A stretch of 64,000 nt of DNA from Rheinheimera sp. UJ63 (GCF_021568285.1 NZ_JAKGTQ010000001.1:682001-746000); one strand, 5' to 3'. Positions 44,516-54,051 are shown, counted from the stretch's first letter. Numbers and translations: made by a program. Notes: generated from the letters alone by a model not told the origin.

Positions 44516-45106
44516 ATGAAACAACTGAAAACGCACGCGGCCAAGGCAGCTCAACCTGGCTTTGTCAGAATTATCAGTGGCAAATGGCGCGGTAAAAAGC
44601 TGCCGGTAGCCGATGCTCTCGGTTTGCGCCCAACCACCGATCGAGTAAAAGAAACGCTATTTAATTGGTTGATGCACGATACTGCACAAAGCACCGTGCT
44701 AGATTGTTTCGCTGGCAGTGGCAGTTTAGGCTTAGAAGCCTTATCGCGGCATGCGGCCTTTGTAACCTTAGTTGAAAAGGCGCCCAACTTGGCTAAACAA
44801 TTACAGCAGCATTTACGCCAACTCGACGCCAGCAACGCTGAGGTGTTAAATCAAGATTGTTTATTGTGGTTACAACGCCCGGCGCTACGCCAATATAATT
44901 TAGTTTTGATTGACCCACCCTTTCGTCAGAATTTAGCGCAGCCATGCTGTGCAGCATTAGAACAACAAGGTTGGTTGGCTGAAAATGCGCTGATTTATCT
45001 GGAAACAGAAAAGGAACTGACATTAGAAAGCATACCGGCGAATTGGCGCTTATTAAAAGAGAATATCGCCGGTCAGTTAGCGTATCGCTTATGGTTAAGA
45101 GGCTGA
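44516..45106 (+). CDS. rsmD: 16S rRNA (guanine(966)-N2)-methyltransferase RsmD
   Basis: A 196-residue class I methyltransferase. RIISGKWRGKKLPV and GLRPTTDRVKETLFNWL at the N-terminus, SAM motif I VLDCFAGSGSLGLEALSR, catalytic LVLIDPPF and the terminal YRLWLRG. It methylates G966 of 16S rRNA late in 30S assembly. Divergent from ftsY. Its 3' end overlaps the convergent DUF416 gene by 12 bp. Confidence 0.96.
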   Translation: MKQLKTHAAKAAQPGFVRIISGKWRGKKLPVADALGLRPTTDRVKETLFNWLMHDTAQSTVLDCFAGSGSLGLEALSRHAAFVTLVEKAPNLAKQLQQHLRQLDASNAEVLNQDCLLWLQRPALRQYNLVLIDPPFRQNLAQPCCAALEQQGWLAENALIYLETEKELTLESIPANWRLLKENIAGQLAYRLWLRG

Positions 45107-45721
45107 TGACGGGTTTTGGGGCAATTCCATTGCTAGGTTGGTTAGCCCCTGCTCTTTTACCCAGGCCTTAAGGCTTTGCATTTGCTCACGACCTATCACG
45201 GTCATCGGTGTTACTAACGCGATAAGCTCAGCTAAACACTCCATTTCGTAGCACATTAGCGGATCTTCACGCACAATCTTCTTCAACTCGGCTTCGGTAG
45301 TAATATCTTCATCAACCGTGTTGTATTCAATTAAACGCGCCACTGTCGCTTGCGAAATTTTAGCGACATTGAGAAACTCTGCGGCATCTAGCTGACAAAT
45401 ACCATTTAACATCATATCTAACGCCGTGGCGCAATCAACCGCCGGATAAACACCGAACATATCAAAATGATTCACTTCTGGCGTCACCAACTCTAGCTCT
45501 TCCGCTAAACGCTCAAAGTTAATTTTAACTTTTTTTACCGTTAACCATTCCCAGCACAGATCTAAAATATTGCGTAACAACTTGCTGTCACCAAACTCGC
45601 TTACTTCAGCGAACAACTGATAGTTCGGTAACATTCTTTCCATTAACGTCGCAGCAATCGCGGCTTGTTGATATAACGATAATTCGCGCATTAATTGAAA
45701 GTTATTCGCTTTTTGATTCAT
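45095..45721 (-). CDS. DUF416 family protein (YjaG-like)
   Basis: A 208-residue, mainly helical, acidic cytoplasmic protein. AAIAATLMERMLPNYQLF, DSKLLRNILDLCWEWLTVK and FDMFGVYPAVDCATAL match the DUF416/YjaG family of gammaproteobacteria. Function unknown. It overlaps rsmD by 12 bp at the 3' end and has 350 bp of upstream noncoding sequence. Confidence 0.85.
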   Translation of the reverse strand: MNQKANNFQLMRELSLYQQAAIAATLMERMLPNYQLFAEVSEFGDSKLLRNILDLCWEWLTVKKVKINFERLAEELELVTPEVNHFDMFGVYPAVDCATALDMMLNGICQLDAAEFLNVAKISQATVARLIEYNTVDEDITTEAELKKIVREDPLMCYEMECLAELIALVTPMTVIGREQMQSLKAWVKEQGLTNLAMELPQNPSSAS

Positions 45722-46071
45722 AAAGATCCTGCTAAGGGTACTGACAAAGACAGCGTGGTTAAGTGAGTTGTCGATTATAGCCTAATGTTAGCGATCGATG
45801 TTGCAAGCATCGGCGAGAAAATTCGACTATTTACACTGACCGCATGTTGGCCTCGAAATATTTTTGCACCATGCCTTACGCCAAGGTCGGCGCAGTGTAT
45901 GATAACTATGGCTCAGTATTATGGCGCAATTGGCTATAATAGGAACCTTTAAGTAGTTTTAACAGTCATACCCTGTGCAGATAATGCCAGATCCAGTCGA
46001 TGCTAAGTGCTGATCGCACTTGGGCATTTTGCAGTAAAATACTTTGTATCAGTAACGGTAAGCAGGTGTTT
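45722..46071. other. Intergenic region between divergent DUF416 and DUF4136 genes
   Basis: 350 bp. On the plus strand TATAAT at 45935-45940 in GGCTATAATAGG could be the -10 for the lipoprotein gene, with no good -35. A small hairpin CGATG/CATCG (about 45796-45813) is present. No repeat or further gene recognised. Confidence 0.4.
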
Positions 46072-46659
46072 ATGAACAGACAATCTTTTTCAACCATGTG
46101 GCGTACTTTAGTAACAGCGGGCAGTTTGCTGCTCCTTAGTGCCTGCGCGACTGGCCCTACCGTACGCTCAGATCAAGCCCCCGATGCCAACCTGGCTAAT
46201 TACCAAACCTTTGGCTTTATGACCGAGTTAGCCACTGACCGGGGCGGTTATACTTCGCTGGTGACACAACATCTGAAAGCCGCGGTCACAGCTGAAATGA
46301 CCGCACGCGGTTATCGCTTTTCTGAAGAAAGCCCGCAGTTATTAGTCAATTTTAATTCGAACGTGGAGCAACGCACTGATATTCGCACCACCACTTCTGC
46401 CGCGCTTGCGCCTTATAGCTATTACCACTACCGTCGTGGTTTTTACAGCCCGTTTCCTTACTATCAAAAAGAAGTAGAAACCGTGCGTTACAAAATTGGC
46501 ACCGTCAATATCGACGTGGTTGATGCGGCACGTAAGCAATTGGTGTGGGAAGGGGTTGCTGAAGGCGTGTTAAAAAGACAAGATTTAGAAGAGCCACGCC
46601 AAGCAATGGCTCAGGTTGTTGCCAATATTTTCGACAAGTTTCCACAACCGCGCCGCTAA
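46072..46659 (+). CDS. DUF4136 lipoprotein
   Basis: A 195-residue protein from ATG 46072 (AGGTG upstream). Lipoprotein signal with lipobox LLSAC (Cys near 25). The mature domain has the DUF4136 pattern: ANLANYQTFGFM, TAEMTARGYRF, PQLLVNFNSNVEQRTD, then IGTVNIDVVDAARKQLVWEG and a C-terminal helix ending in FPQPRR. It also has a Tyr-rich loop (YSYYHYRRGFYSPFPYY). Function unknown; probably attached to the outer membrane. Confidence 0.88.
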   Translation: MNRQSFSTMWRTLVTAGSLLLLSACATGPTVRSDQAPDANLANYQTFGFMTELATDRGGYTSLVTQHLKAAVTAEMTARGYRFSEESPQLLVNFNSNVEQRTDIRTTTSAALAPYSYYHYRRGFYSPFPYYQKEVETVRYKIGTVNIDVVDAARKQLVWEGVAEGVLKRQDLEEPRQAMAQVVANIFDKFPQPRR

Positions 46660-46667
46660 GCGGCGCG
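46649..46667 (+). terminator. Hairpin at the end of the DUF4136 gene
   Basis: CGCGCCGC-TAA-GCGGCGCG: the stop codon is the loop of an 8-bp GC stem. There is no T run, so it may stabilise the mRNA end rather than terminate. The convergent DUF3833 gene ends 10 bp away. Confidence 0.55.
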
Positions 46668-46676
46668 CTAGCGGCT

Positions 46677-47252
46677 TTAGCTGTTACTGGCCAGTTCAGC
46701 AACCTGCTGTTTAAGGTTACTGCAACTGGCTTGCGGATTTAGCTGTTGAATAGACAAGGTTAATTCCGCCACCTTAATCCCAAACTTATGCATTGTTGTG
46801 CGGTTAATCAGGTTTTGTTGATCCACCAAGTACAACCAATCTTTCACCGTAACATCTAATTCATCACCGTTATACGGAATACGCAATACATACTGCCAAT
46901 ACAAGCTATTACCGGCCAACTGGCCATTTGCTGCACCCACGACATCCCCTGCAGAACCGGTTATGCGACCATCGGCAAATTGCGTTAACTGCCAATGCCG
47001 CTGCTCAACTCGGCCATCGCTAAAATAAAAGACTTCATATAAGTCACCTTTATCACCCTGCCACTCACCGCACAAGTCTGCAGTAAAGCGTAATGTTTGC
47101 TTACCGCGCCAATCGTGCAGTACCCCATAAGCCTTGCCACTGCCTAAGAAAAATTCTTTTAACGAAAGTTTGGGTGTTTCGGCTTGATACTGCTGCACCG
47201 ACTGACTACAACCGGCCAGCAATAACGCCGCCGCCATGATACAAATACGCAT
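46677..47252 (-). CDS. DUF3833 lipoprotein
   Basis: A 191-residue lipoprotein (lipobox LLAGC, Cys15). The mature part begins LKEFFLGSGKAYGVLHDWRG, the hallmark of DUF3833, and continues with GEWQGDKGDLYEVFYFSDG and a beta-barrel-like region ending WLYLVDQQNLINRTTMHKFG. From memory the family often occurs with chalcone-isomerase-like and lipid genes, but neither is present here. Function unknown. Confidence 0.85.
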   Translation of the reverse strand: MRICIMAAALLLAGCSQSVQQYQAETPKLSLKEFFLGSGKAYGVLHDWRGKQTLRFTADLCGEWQGDKGDLYEVFYFSDGRVEQRHWQLTQFADGRITGSAGDVVGAANGQLAGNSLYWQYVLRIPYNGDELDVTVKDWLYLVDQQNLINRTTMHKFGIKVAELTLSIQQLNPQASCSNLKQQVAELASNS

Positions 47253-47357
47253 ATCGGATCTCCTGATAAACCTTGCTTAAGCATACGCCAATAACTACCG
47301 TCTGGCTCAGTACTATGGCAAACTAGCGCCCCGTTACTCTTGCCAAGAAGACTCTTC

Positions 47358-47975
47358 ATGTTCAGCATTGACCCTGCGCAATTTGCCCCCTTATTGGACA
47401 AATTTAACCAACAGGGATGGGTATTAGCACCTCACTTTGTACCTGCGGCTTTAAATCAGGCGCTATTAGCGGATTTGCAGCAACAACAGTTGCAGCAGGC
47501 GGGCGTAGGACGACAGCAAGCACATAGCATCAACGCAGACATTCGGCGTGATAAAACGGCGTGGTTTGATGGGCAAAGCGCTGCGCAACAACAGTACCTG
47601 CAATTAATGCAAGCCCTACAACAGGCGTTTAATCGGGCATTTTTTTTAGGGTTATTTGATTTTGAGTGTCACTATGCGCGTTATAGCCAAGGCGACTTTT
47701 ATCACAAACACCTTGATGCATTCAGCGGCCGCTCTAACCGGGTGCTGACCACCGTAAGCTATTTGAATACGGTCAGCCAAGGTGGCGAGCTACAACTGTT
47801 TAGCGAAGAGGATCAACTCCTCAGTAGTATTGTGCCAACGGCGGGCAGTTTAATTTTGTTCGAAAGCGAGCGTTTCCCGCATCAAGTCTTACCGGCCGTA
47901 GACGAACGATACAGTATTGCCGGTTGGTTTAGACGCAATAATAGCCTGCAAGGACACATTGATCCGCCCAATTAA
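47358..47975 (+). CDS. 2-oxoglutarate/Fe(II)-dependent dioxygenase family protein
   Basis: 205 residues from ATG 47358; a TTG 18 bp upstream is less likely because AAGAAGA fits the ATG. C-terminal prolyl-4-hydroxylase-type domain: Fe ligands in YHKHLDAF (H-x-D variant) and FPHQVLP, with the 2-oxoglutarate Arg in YSIAGWFRRN. The N-terminal half is Gln-rich and helical. Possible role in hydroxylating a protein residue; target unknown. Confidence 0.83.
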   Translation: MFSIDPAQFAPLLDKFNQQGWVLAPHFVPAALNQALLADLQQQQLQQAGVGRQQAHSINADIRRDKTAWFDGQSAAQQQYLQLMQALQQAFNRAFFLGLFDFECHYARYSQGDFYHKHLDAFSGRSNRVLTTVSYLNTVSQGGELQLFSEEDQLLSSIVPTAGSLILFESERFPHQVLPAVDERYSIAGWFRRNNSLQGHIDPPN

Positions 47976-47978
47976 CGT

Positions 47979-48419
47979 TTAAGGTTGTGCTTCTGCGGCC
48001 AGCAAACGAACGGTACTACCTTTACCTAGGTTTTGTGCAGCAAACCAACCTTGCGGCATTTCTAATGCCGCAATAATTGCAATCTCAGAGGGTACCGGCG
48101 TTTCATCAAATGGCTGCAGCTGACGAATATGGTGGATGGTCCAATCTGCGGTAATAAAGGCAACATCCAACGGCATGCTGGTGTTGCGCATCCATAAACT
48201 GATTGCTTGTGGCTCGGTATAAAGCAGTAACATACCGGGTTCGGCCTGTTGTTGAAACATTAAACCCTGGGCGCGCAACGCAGGGGTATTAGCCAACTGC
48301 ACCGGTACTGTTACCGAGTCTAATTGCAAACGCGCAGCGGGAAAAGTCAGCAGCGTCGTCTGCGTTATCGCGGCACAACTGGTTAATAACAAACAGAAAC
48401 TCAGTAACCATGCTTTCAT
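47979..48419 (-). CDS. DUF192 family lipoprotein
   Basis: 146 residues from ATG 48419 (AGGGGTG 8 bp upstream, overlapping the end of ubiA). Lipoprotein-like signal (LLLTSC, Cys near 15). The DUF192 domain covers the rest: LANTPALRAQGLMFQQQ, GMLLLYTEP, LWMRNTSMPLDVAFI, ALEMPQGWFAA. Function unknown. It appears coupled to ubiC-ubiA by close spacing. Confidence 0.85.
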   Translation of the reverse strand: MKAWLLSFCLLLTSCAAITQTTLLTFPAARLQLDSVTVPVQLANTPALRAQGLMFQQQAEPGMLLLYTEPQAISLWMRNTSMPLDVAFITADWTIHHIRQLQPFDETPVPSEIAIIAALEMPQGWFAAQNLGKGSTVRLLAAEAQP

Positions 48420-48424
48420 GCAAA

Positions 48425-49303
48425 TCACCCCTGGCTTTGTTGAGCAAAGCTCACAAAGAGCCCAATAAAAATAATTAAACCCACATAGTGGTTATGTAAA
48501 AAGGCTTTAAAAGCACCTTGCCTGCTGTTATACGCTAACCAGTGCTGGTAAGCAAAAGCCGGTAGCGTAGCAACAATAGCCAGATAATACGGCCAACCTA
48601 ATAATAACTGCCAGCCAATCCAGCTTAATAAGCTTAAGAAGATCAGCTGCAGCAAGGCAATAATCGGTAACGCGAAGGCACCAAACAAAATCGCCGTAGA
48701 TTTTACGCCAATCTGTAAATCGTCTGGCCGATCGACCAGCGCATAGTAAGTATCATAAGCCACTGTCCAACATAAATTGGCTAAATACAACGCCCAAGCA
48801 TAACCGGGGATCTCACCCTGATAGGCCATAAATGCCATCGGAATCCCCCAACTGTAAGCCGCACCTAAAACCACTTGCGGTAAATGAGTGTAGCGCTTCA
48901 TAAAGGGGTAACAACTGGCCAGCAGCACGGCCACTAATGCCAATAACTGGGTGGCACTATTGAGAAACAGCAATAAGCTAGCTGCCAGCACCAGCAGTAG
49001 CACAAACAATTGCAACGCTTCCGGGGCGGTGACCGCGCCAGTTGCAAGCGGTCGGTTTTTCGTGCGTTCTACCTGACCATCGACTTTACGATCAGCGTAA
49101 TCATTAATCACGCAACCGGCTGAGCGCATTAAAATCACCCCCAGTGTAAAAACCAGCCACATGCTAAAAGACGGTATACCTTCGGCAGCGAGCCACAGCG
49201 CCCACCATGTTGGCCATAGCAGCAAATAAATACCAATAGGTTTATCTAGTCGCATTAACTGGCTATAAAAAGCCCGCTGCTGCCAACGTAACTGCCAACT
49301 CAT
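48425..49303 (-). CDS. ubiA: 4-hydroxybenzoate octaprenyltransferase
   Basis: 292 residues from ATG 49303, whose first bases overlap the ubiC stop (ATGA). Inner-membrane prenyltransferase of ubiquinone synthesis with about 8-9 membrane segments. First Asp-rich motif NDYADRKVDGQVERTKNRP, second DTYYALVDRPDDLQIG. It attaches the polyprenyl chain to 4-hydroxybenzoate made by UbiC. Confidence 0.96.
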   Translation of the reverse strand: MSWQLRWQQRAFYSQLMRLDKPIGIYLLLWPTWWALWLAAEGIPSFSMWLVFTLGVILMRSAGCVINDYADRKVDGQVERTKNRPLATGAVTAPEALQLFVLLLVLAASLLLFLNSATQLLALVAVLLASCYPFMKRYTHLPQVVLGAAYSWGIPMAFMAYQGEIPGYAWALYLANLCWTVAYDTYYALVDRPDDLQIGVKSTAILFGAFALPIIALLQLIFLSLLSWIGWQLLLGWPYYLAIVATLPAFAYQHWLAYNSRQGAFKAFLHNHYVGLIIFIGLFVSFAQQSQG

Positions 49304-49818
49304 AAATTTAGTACCCCGGGCAAAAAGACTTCTGCAACTAATAACGGTTGCTCTGCTACTGAAAACACCGAGCGTCGCGCCCAAAAATGCCCCGGTGCCA
49401 CGCCAGCAAAGCCCTTAGTTAAGGCTAATTGTGCGACTTCAATAGCGCTTCTGCTGACATCATCAAATTGAAATAGCAACTCGCCCAGCGGCTGTTCGCC
49501 TAGCGCAACTAAGGCTTGGATTCGCTGCATACTTTGCTTTGGCAACCAGCTTTGAGCATAAACGACAGGTTGTTCATTACACCACATTAACACTTCTCGG
49601 CATACACACTGCTGCACTGGCTTTGGAAAACTCGCTTGTAGAAAATGCGGCAGTACAGCCGCAGTCTCGGCAATAACTTGTAAGCGAAAAGACGTGCTGT
49701 GCGCTTTTAATCTGGCGGTTAAGGAACCCGACTCTAACAGCCAAGGCGCTAAAGATGTGGGTAAAGGCGACGTGACCGCATGCTGCCAAGCCTCTTCTAA
49801 TGATAAAACAACACTCAT
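49300..49818 (-). CDS. ubiC: Chorismate pyruvate-lyase
   Basis: A 172-residue cytoplasmic enzyme that converts chorismate to 4-hydroxybenzoate and pyruvate. Family blocks: WLLESGSLTARLKAHS, CVCREVLMWCNEQPVVYAQS, PLGELLFQ and GHFWARRSVF. It matches E. coli UbiC in length and overlaps ubiA by 4 bp, the usual ubiCA operon. Confidence 0.94.
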   Translation of the reverse strand: MSVVLSLEEAWQHAVTSPLPTSLAPWLLESGSLTARLKAHSTSFRLQVIAETAAVLPHFLQASFPKPVQQCVCREVLMWCNEQPVVYAQSWLPKQSMQRIQALVALGEQPLGELLFQFDDVSRSAIEVAQLALTKGFAGVAPGHFWARRSVFSVAEQPLLVAEVFLPGVLNL

Positions 49819-49971
49819 CGTTTTCTGCTATCAAGCCCTTAAAAAAAGTTGCCGCATCATAGCAACTGCTTAAATTTTTTTCAGCTCAAATTGCCCGTGC
49901 ACTAGGTGATTTCAGGATCTGCTGATATTATTAAAACACGTTATCTCTTTACGGTTACGGAACTTCTGCCT

Positions 49972-50370
49972 TTGAAATCAATTCTGCAAGGTCTATGCTT
50001 CGCCCTGTTGCTGTCTGGTACTGCAGCGGCGCAACAAACCACTACCGAAGTGGTTTATTACGGTTTTGAGCCGGATATCGTGACGAATTTTGTCTCGGAA
50101 AATCGCCGCAGTTTAGGCTATGTGCGAGTCTCCATTGAGTTGATGCTGCCAAATAAAGAAATGCTCTCTGTTATCGAGTATCACGAGCCGATGATCCTAG
50201 ACACCATTATTGGTATTTTAAGCAAACAGCCTGAACAAAAAATCAAATCAATTACTGGTCGTGAAGAAATCCGTTTAGAAATTTTTGAACAGTTAAAAGT
50301 GGTATTGAAACGGGAAACCGGCCAAACCATGGTGCAAGATATTTTATTTACGAAGTATCTTTACCAATAA
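49972..50370 (+). CDS. FliL-like periplasmic protein
   Basis: About 132 residues from TTG 49972, which gives a compact signal peptide (KSILQGLCFALLLSGTAAAQ); a GTG at 49906 would add 22 residues in front of it. The body is a FliL-type domain: VYYGFEPDIVTNFV, GYVRVSIELML, ILDTIIGILSKQ, TGREEIRLEIFEQLKVVL and the end VQDILFTKYLYQ. It lacks the membrane anchor of flagellar FliL, and no flagellar gene is nearby. From memory, such solitary paralogs occur near ubiC in Shewanella-like genomes. Role unknown. Confidence 0.78.
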   Translation: MKSILQGLCFALLLSGTAAAQQTTTEVVYYGFEPDIVTNFVSENRRSLGYVRVSIELMLPNKEMLSVIEYHEPMILDTIIGILSKQPEQKIKSITGREEIRLEIFEQLKVVLKRETGQTMVQDILFTKYLYQ

Positions 50371-50377
50371 GCCCGCT

Positions 50378-51187
50378 TTACACGGGCTGTTTTGAATGAC
50401 GCAATACAGCCCAAATTAGGCCACACGCCAATCCGCCTAAATGTGCCCAATTGGCCATATTAACCCATAGCACATCCATAAATCCAAAGGCTAACCACAG
50501 CACCATAAACGCCGCTAAACCATCGGTCACCGGGTAATGGTGTTTTCCGGCTAACTTATCACTCAGCCAACAATAGCCAAACAGCGCATACACCACGCCC
50601 GATAAGCCACCAAAATCAGGGCCAACTAACGCCAACTGCAAACCATTTGATAATAATGCACTGCTCAAGGTTAATTGAATAAGCAACGCACTGCCCGCTC
50701 GCTGTTCAATTTTTTGCCCAAGCAAAAACCACCAGCACAAATTAAACACGATGTGCGTGAGCGAAAAGTGCAGCAGTATTGGTGTTATCCAACGCCAAAT
50801 TTGCGCCGGCTCTGTTAACATCAGAGCGCTATTGGCCGCTTGAAAACTGAGTTGTTGCCATAAATATATGAGGCATACCAGCAGCACTATGAGTGAGGTA
50901 ACAGGAGATTGCAGTAACTGTGACCAACGCAGACTGGGCCGCTTACCGCTTGTTGCTATGGTTCGGCTTTGTTGCCAAGCGGCGGCTTGATAACGGGCGT
51001 GCTCGGGTTCAGTCAAAAACTGCTTTAATAACGGCTCAATTTGGCTCAGTTGCTCGGCCGGTGCGGCTAAGGTGGTTGTTTGCCCTTCCTGCGCCAGCTC
51101 TACCTGCAAACCTTTGCTGGTGCAATAGTCTGCAAATAAACGCGCAGGAATTGCCGACTCAAACGCGACAAACTTATGCATTGTCAT
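50378..51187 (-). CDS. glpG: Rhomboid intramembrane serine protease GlpG
   Basis: 269 residues from ATG 51187 (ATG 51181 also possible). The cytoplasmic N-terminal domain has [17 protein letters not shown]. Six membrane segments carry the catalytic Ser in [12 protein letters not shown] and His in [14 protein letters not shown]. The first loop has [20 protein letters not shown]. It cleaves membrane proteins within the bilayer. It overlaps the end of glpE by 14 bp, preserving the glpE-glpG pairing of enterics, here without glpR. Confidence 0.95.
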   Translation of the reverse strand: MTMHKFVAFESAIPARLFADYCTSKGLQVELAQEGQTTTLAAPAEQLSQIEPLLKQFLTEPEHARYQAAAWQQSRTIATSGKRPSLRWSQLLQSPVTSLIVLLVCLIYLWQQLSFQAANSALMLTEPAQIWRWITPILLHFSLTHIVFNLCWWFLLGQKIEQRAGSALLIQLTLSSALLSNGLQLALVGPDFGGLSGVVYALFGYCWLSDKLAGKHHYPVTDGLAAFMVLWLAFGFMDVLWVNMANWAHLGGLACGLIWAVLRHSKQPV

Positions 51188-51497
51188 CAGTGACAACCGG
51201 ATATTCGGCACGCCAAGCTGCAACGCCACCGTCCATGCTGTACACCTCTTCATAGCCTTGTTGTGCTAAATATTGCGCGGCACCTTGGCTAGAATTGCCG
51301 TGATAACACACCACAACTACGGGCTGCTCAAACGGAAACTGCTGCATAAATTGCACAATACTGCCATTCGTTAAGTGATAAGCGCCTTCGATATGACCGG
51401 CAGCAAAACTGTTTTCATCCCGAATATCCGCAATAATGGCTTGCTGCGTGATCAGCTGTTGAGTTTCGGCCACCGAGATACGTTTAAAATCGCTCAT
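51174..51497 (-). CDS. glpE: Thiosulfate sulfurtransferase GlpE
   Basis: 107 residues from ATG 51497 (GAGGTG upstream), one less than E. coli GlpE. A single rhodanese domain with [17 protein letters not shown], the catalytic loop [13 protein letters not shown] (Cys near 65) and SMDGGVAAW. It transfers sulfane sulfur from thiosulfate to cyanide or thiols in vitro. Translated just ahead of glpG with overlap. Confidence 0.94.
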   Translation of the reverse strand: MSDFKRISVAETQQLITQQAIIADIRDENSFAAGHIEGAYHLTNGSIVQFMQQFPFEQPVVVVCYHGNSSQGAAQYLAQQGYEEVYSMDGGVAAWRAEYPVVTDDNA

Positions 51498-51648
51498 TTT
51501 CACCTCATTCAGAAAAGGCCTTATCATAGCGCAGCGCTTAGTGAATAGCAGCCTTGATAACAAACTTTACACGCATTAACCGAAGAACTGCTGGACAATC
51601 AGTTAAACCTTCGTTAACAATAAACCAAATATATTGTTGGAGTAGGCT

Positions 51649-52239
51649 ATGGCACCCCTTATCATTTTAGCGCTGATCGCGGCTCTGGTGTTTTACATCA
51701 TCAGCATCTTTAATCAGCTGGTAAAACTCAGAAATCGTTTTCAAAACGCCTTCGCACAAATCGAAGTGCAGCTGAAACGTCGTTACGATTTAATCCCGAA
51801 TTTAGTCGAAACCGCGAAAGGCTACATGAAACATGAGCGCGAGACGCTTGAAGCGGTGATTGCAGCGAGAAATACCGCGTTAGCGGGGCTGAAAGTGGCC
51901 GCCAATAATCCGGGCGATGCCGGAGCAATTGGCCAACTGGCAGTTGCTGAAGGGGCATTACAAAGCTCAATGGCGCGCTTTAGTATGGTGATGGAAGCTT
52001 ACCCTGACTTAAAAGCCAGCGAGAATATGCAGCAATTATCAGAAGAGCTGACCAGCACAGAAAACCGTATCGCTTTTGCCAGACAAGCGTTTAATGACGC
52101 GGTAACAGACTACAACAGCTACAAGCAAAGCTTTCCGCCGATGTTTTTCGCAGCCAGTTTTGGCCATAGCAAAGATGCGGTGTTATTAGAGTTTGCTGAT
52201 AGCGCAGCCATTCAAGCGGCACCGAAAGTTAGCTTTTAA
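51649..52239 (+). CDS. lemA: LemA family protein
   Basis: A 196-residue protein: one N-terminal membrane anchor (about 2-20), then a helical bundle. NQLVKLRNRFQNAFAQIEVQ, LKRRYDLIPNLVETAKGYM and SENMQQLSEELTSTENRIAFA are the LemA signature blocks. Function is poorly known. It is 3 bp ahead of an M48 protease gene, a pairing seen widely. Confidence 0.93.
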   Translation: MAPLIILALIAALVFYIISIFNQLVKLRNRFQNAFAQIEVQLKRRYDLIPNLVETAKGYMKHERETLEAVIAARNTALAGLKVAANNPGDAGAIGQLAVAEGALQSSMARFSMVMEAYPDLKASENMQQLSEELTSTENRIAFARQAFNDAVTDYNSYKQSFPPMFFAASFGHSKDAVLLEFADSAAIQAAPKVSF

Positions 52240-52242
52240 ATA

Positions 52243-54051
52243 ATGGCAACAAACTTTTTTCAGCAGCAAGATTTAGCACGTCGCAATACCCGTCTGTTGG
52301 TGGTGATCTTTGGCATGGCGGTGTTGTCGCTGATTGTGCTGACTAACTTGCTGGTGATGATTAGCCTGGGCTTTGTGCAAGACGTACAAAGCAGCTTTAT
52401 GCTGCCATGGGAAGTGATAACGAGTATCAGTTTAGTGGTCATTGCCGTGGTTGGTTTAGCCATTATGGCTAAGTGGCAGCGGCTAAAACAAGGTGGCCGC
52501 ACTATTGCCGAGGCGCTCGGTGGTGAACGGGTAAACCCTGATACCGCCAATAGCGCAGAGCGCCGTTTACTGAATGTGGTAGAAGAAATGGCCCTGGCGG
52601 CTAATTTGCCTGTTCCGCCCGTTTATTTGCTGCCTGAAAGCGGTATCAATGCCTTTGCCGCCGGTTACAGCCAGTCTGACGCGGTGATTGGTATCACCCA
52701 AGGTAGCTTGCAACAACTAAGCCGAGACGAATTACAAGGCGTTATCGCGCATGAATTTAGTCATATTTTAAATGGTGATATGCGGATGAATATCCGCTTG
52801 ATTGCCATTTTAAATGGCATCTTGTTTATTGGTCATATTGGCTATTATTTATTGCGCTCTGGTCGCGGTAGCAGCGCACTGATGAGTAGCCGAAAACGCA
52901 ATAAGAATGCCGGTGGCTTATTACTGTTCGGCATTGGCTTAGTGGTTATCGGCTATCTAGGTTCATTTTTTGGTAATTTAATTAAGGCCGCGGTAAGCAG
53001 ACAACGCGAATATTTAGCAGATGCTTCCGCGGTTCAATTTAGCCGGAACCCTTTGGGTATCAGTGGCGCCTTGAAACGGATTGGCGGCTATCAAGCAGGC
53101 TCAAAAATTAACCACCCGAACGCGGATGAAATGAGCCATCTTTTTTTTGGCGAAGCACTGAGTCGCTGGACCAGTATCTTTGCCACTCATCCGCCTTTAG
53201 CAAAACGTATCCAACGCTTAGATCCCACTTGGAATGGTCGTTTCGCGGCAGCAACGAGCACAAAAAAAACCAGTGCAGAACAAACCACGAGCGACTCGCC
53301 GGCATTATCTGCGCGTCAGAGCATGCTCGCTGCCCTGCCGTTGCTATTAAGCCAAAGTAGTCATCAGCTATTACCCGCTAAAGCCATTGTCTGTGCCATG
53401 TTACTGACCCCAGAGCAATTTGCTACACAATTAGCTATGATTAAAAACCAAGGCTCACCGACCCTTTTACAACAAGTGGATCAACTAGCCGATGAGGTAA
53501 GCCGTTTACCACTGGCGCAACAGGTGCAATTATTGCAACTGACGATCCCCACCCTGAAACAACTTAGCGCCAGCGAATTTCAACAAATTTCAGCGCTGTT
53601 GCAACAATTAACCGCCAACAACTCCAGCTTACAAGCTTGGCTATGTTTAAATTTTATTCAGCATACTGTCGCCAGTCAGTTCAGCGCTAAAGACGTCCAT
53701 CATCGCGCGCATTCGCACAGTTTGGCGCAGTTACAGCCCCAATTAACACTCTTATTCAGCGCACTAGCCGACTGCGCTGGGCCTGAGCAAACCGAACCCG
53801 CGTGGCAAGCCGCTTGGCAGCAACTGGCTTTGCCCAATGTGCCTGCAAAACCCGTCACCGACTACCAGGCACTAACGGCTGCCTTACCTATGCTGATCGA
53901 CGCTGCACCCAAAGTTAAACAACAACTGTGGCAAGCCGTGCTTGTTACTATTGCTGCCGATAAACATTTCAGTGACGCAGAACAAGCGATGACTAACTTA
54001 CTGGCAATGCTCTTAGAAATGCCCGTCCCCTTAACAGCAGATTTTAGTTAG
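52243..54051 (+). CDS. M48 family membrane metalloprotease with C-terminal extension
   Basis: A 602-residue protein. Two N-terminal membrane segments (about 19-45 and 55-75), protease domain about 100-330 with zinc motif HEFSH at 170-174 and third ligand in QREYLADASAVQF. Two more hydrophobic stretches lie at about 185-205 and 225-250. After about residue 350 comes a 250-residue Gln/Leu-rich extension not found in HtpX (about 290 residues). HtpX-like activity in membrane protein quality control is likely, with LemA as probable partner. Confidence 0.9.
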   Translation: MATNFFQQQDLARRNTRLLVVIFGMAVLSLIVLTNLLVMISLGFVQDVQSSFMLPWEVITSISLVVIAVVGLAIMAKWQRLKQGGRTIAEALGGERVNPDTANSAERRLLNVVEEMALAANLPVPPVYLLPESGINAFAAGYSQSDAVIGITQGSLQQLSRDELQGVIAHEFSHILNGDMRMNIRLIAILNGILFIGHIGYYLLRSGRGSSALMSSRKRNKNAGGLLLFGIGLVVIGYLGSFFGNLIKAAVSRQREYLADASAVQFSRNPLGISGALKRIGGYQAGSKINHPNADEMSHLFFGEALSRWTSIFATHPPLAKRIQRLDPTWNGRFAAATSTKKTSAEQTTSDSPALSARQSMLAALPLLLSQSSHQLLPAKAIVCAMLLTPEQFATQLAMIKNQGSPTLLQQVDQLADEVSRLPLAQQVQLLQLTIPTLKQLSASEFQQISALLQQLTANNSSLQAWLCLNFIQHTVASQFSAKDVHHRAHSHSLAQLQPQLTLLFSALADCAGPEQTEPAWQAAWQQLALPNVPAKPVTDYQALTAALPMLIDAAPKVKQQLWQAVLVTIAADKHFSDAEQAMTNLLAMLLEMPVPLTADFS

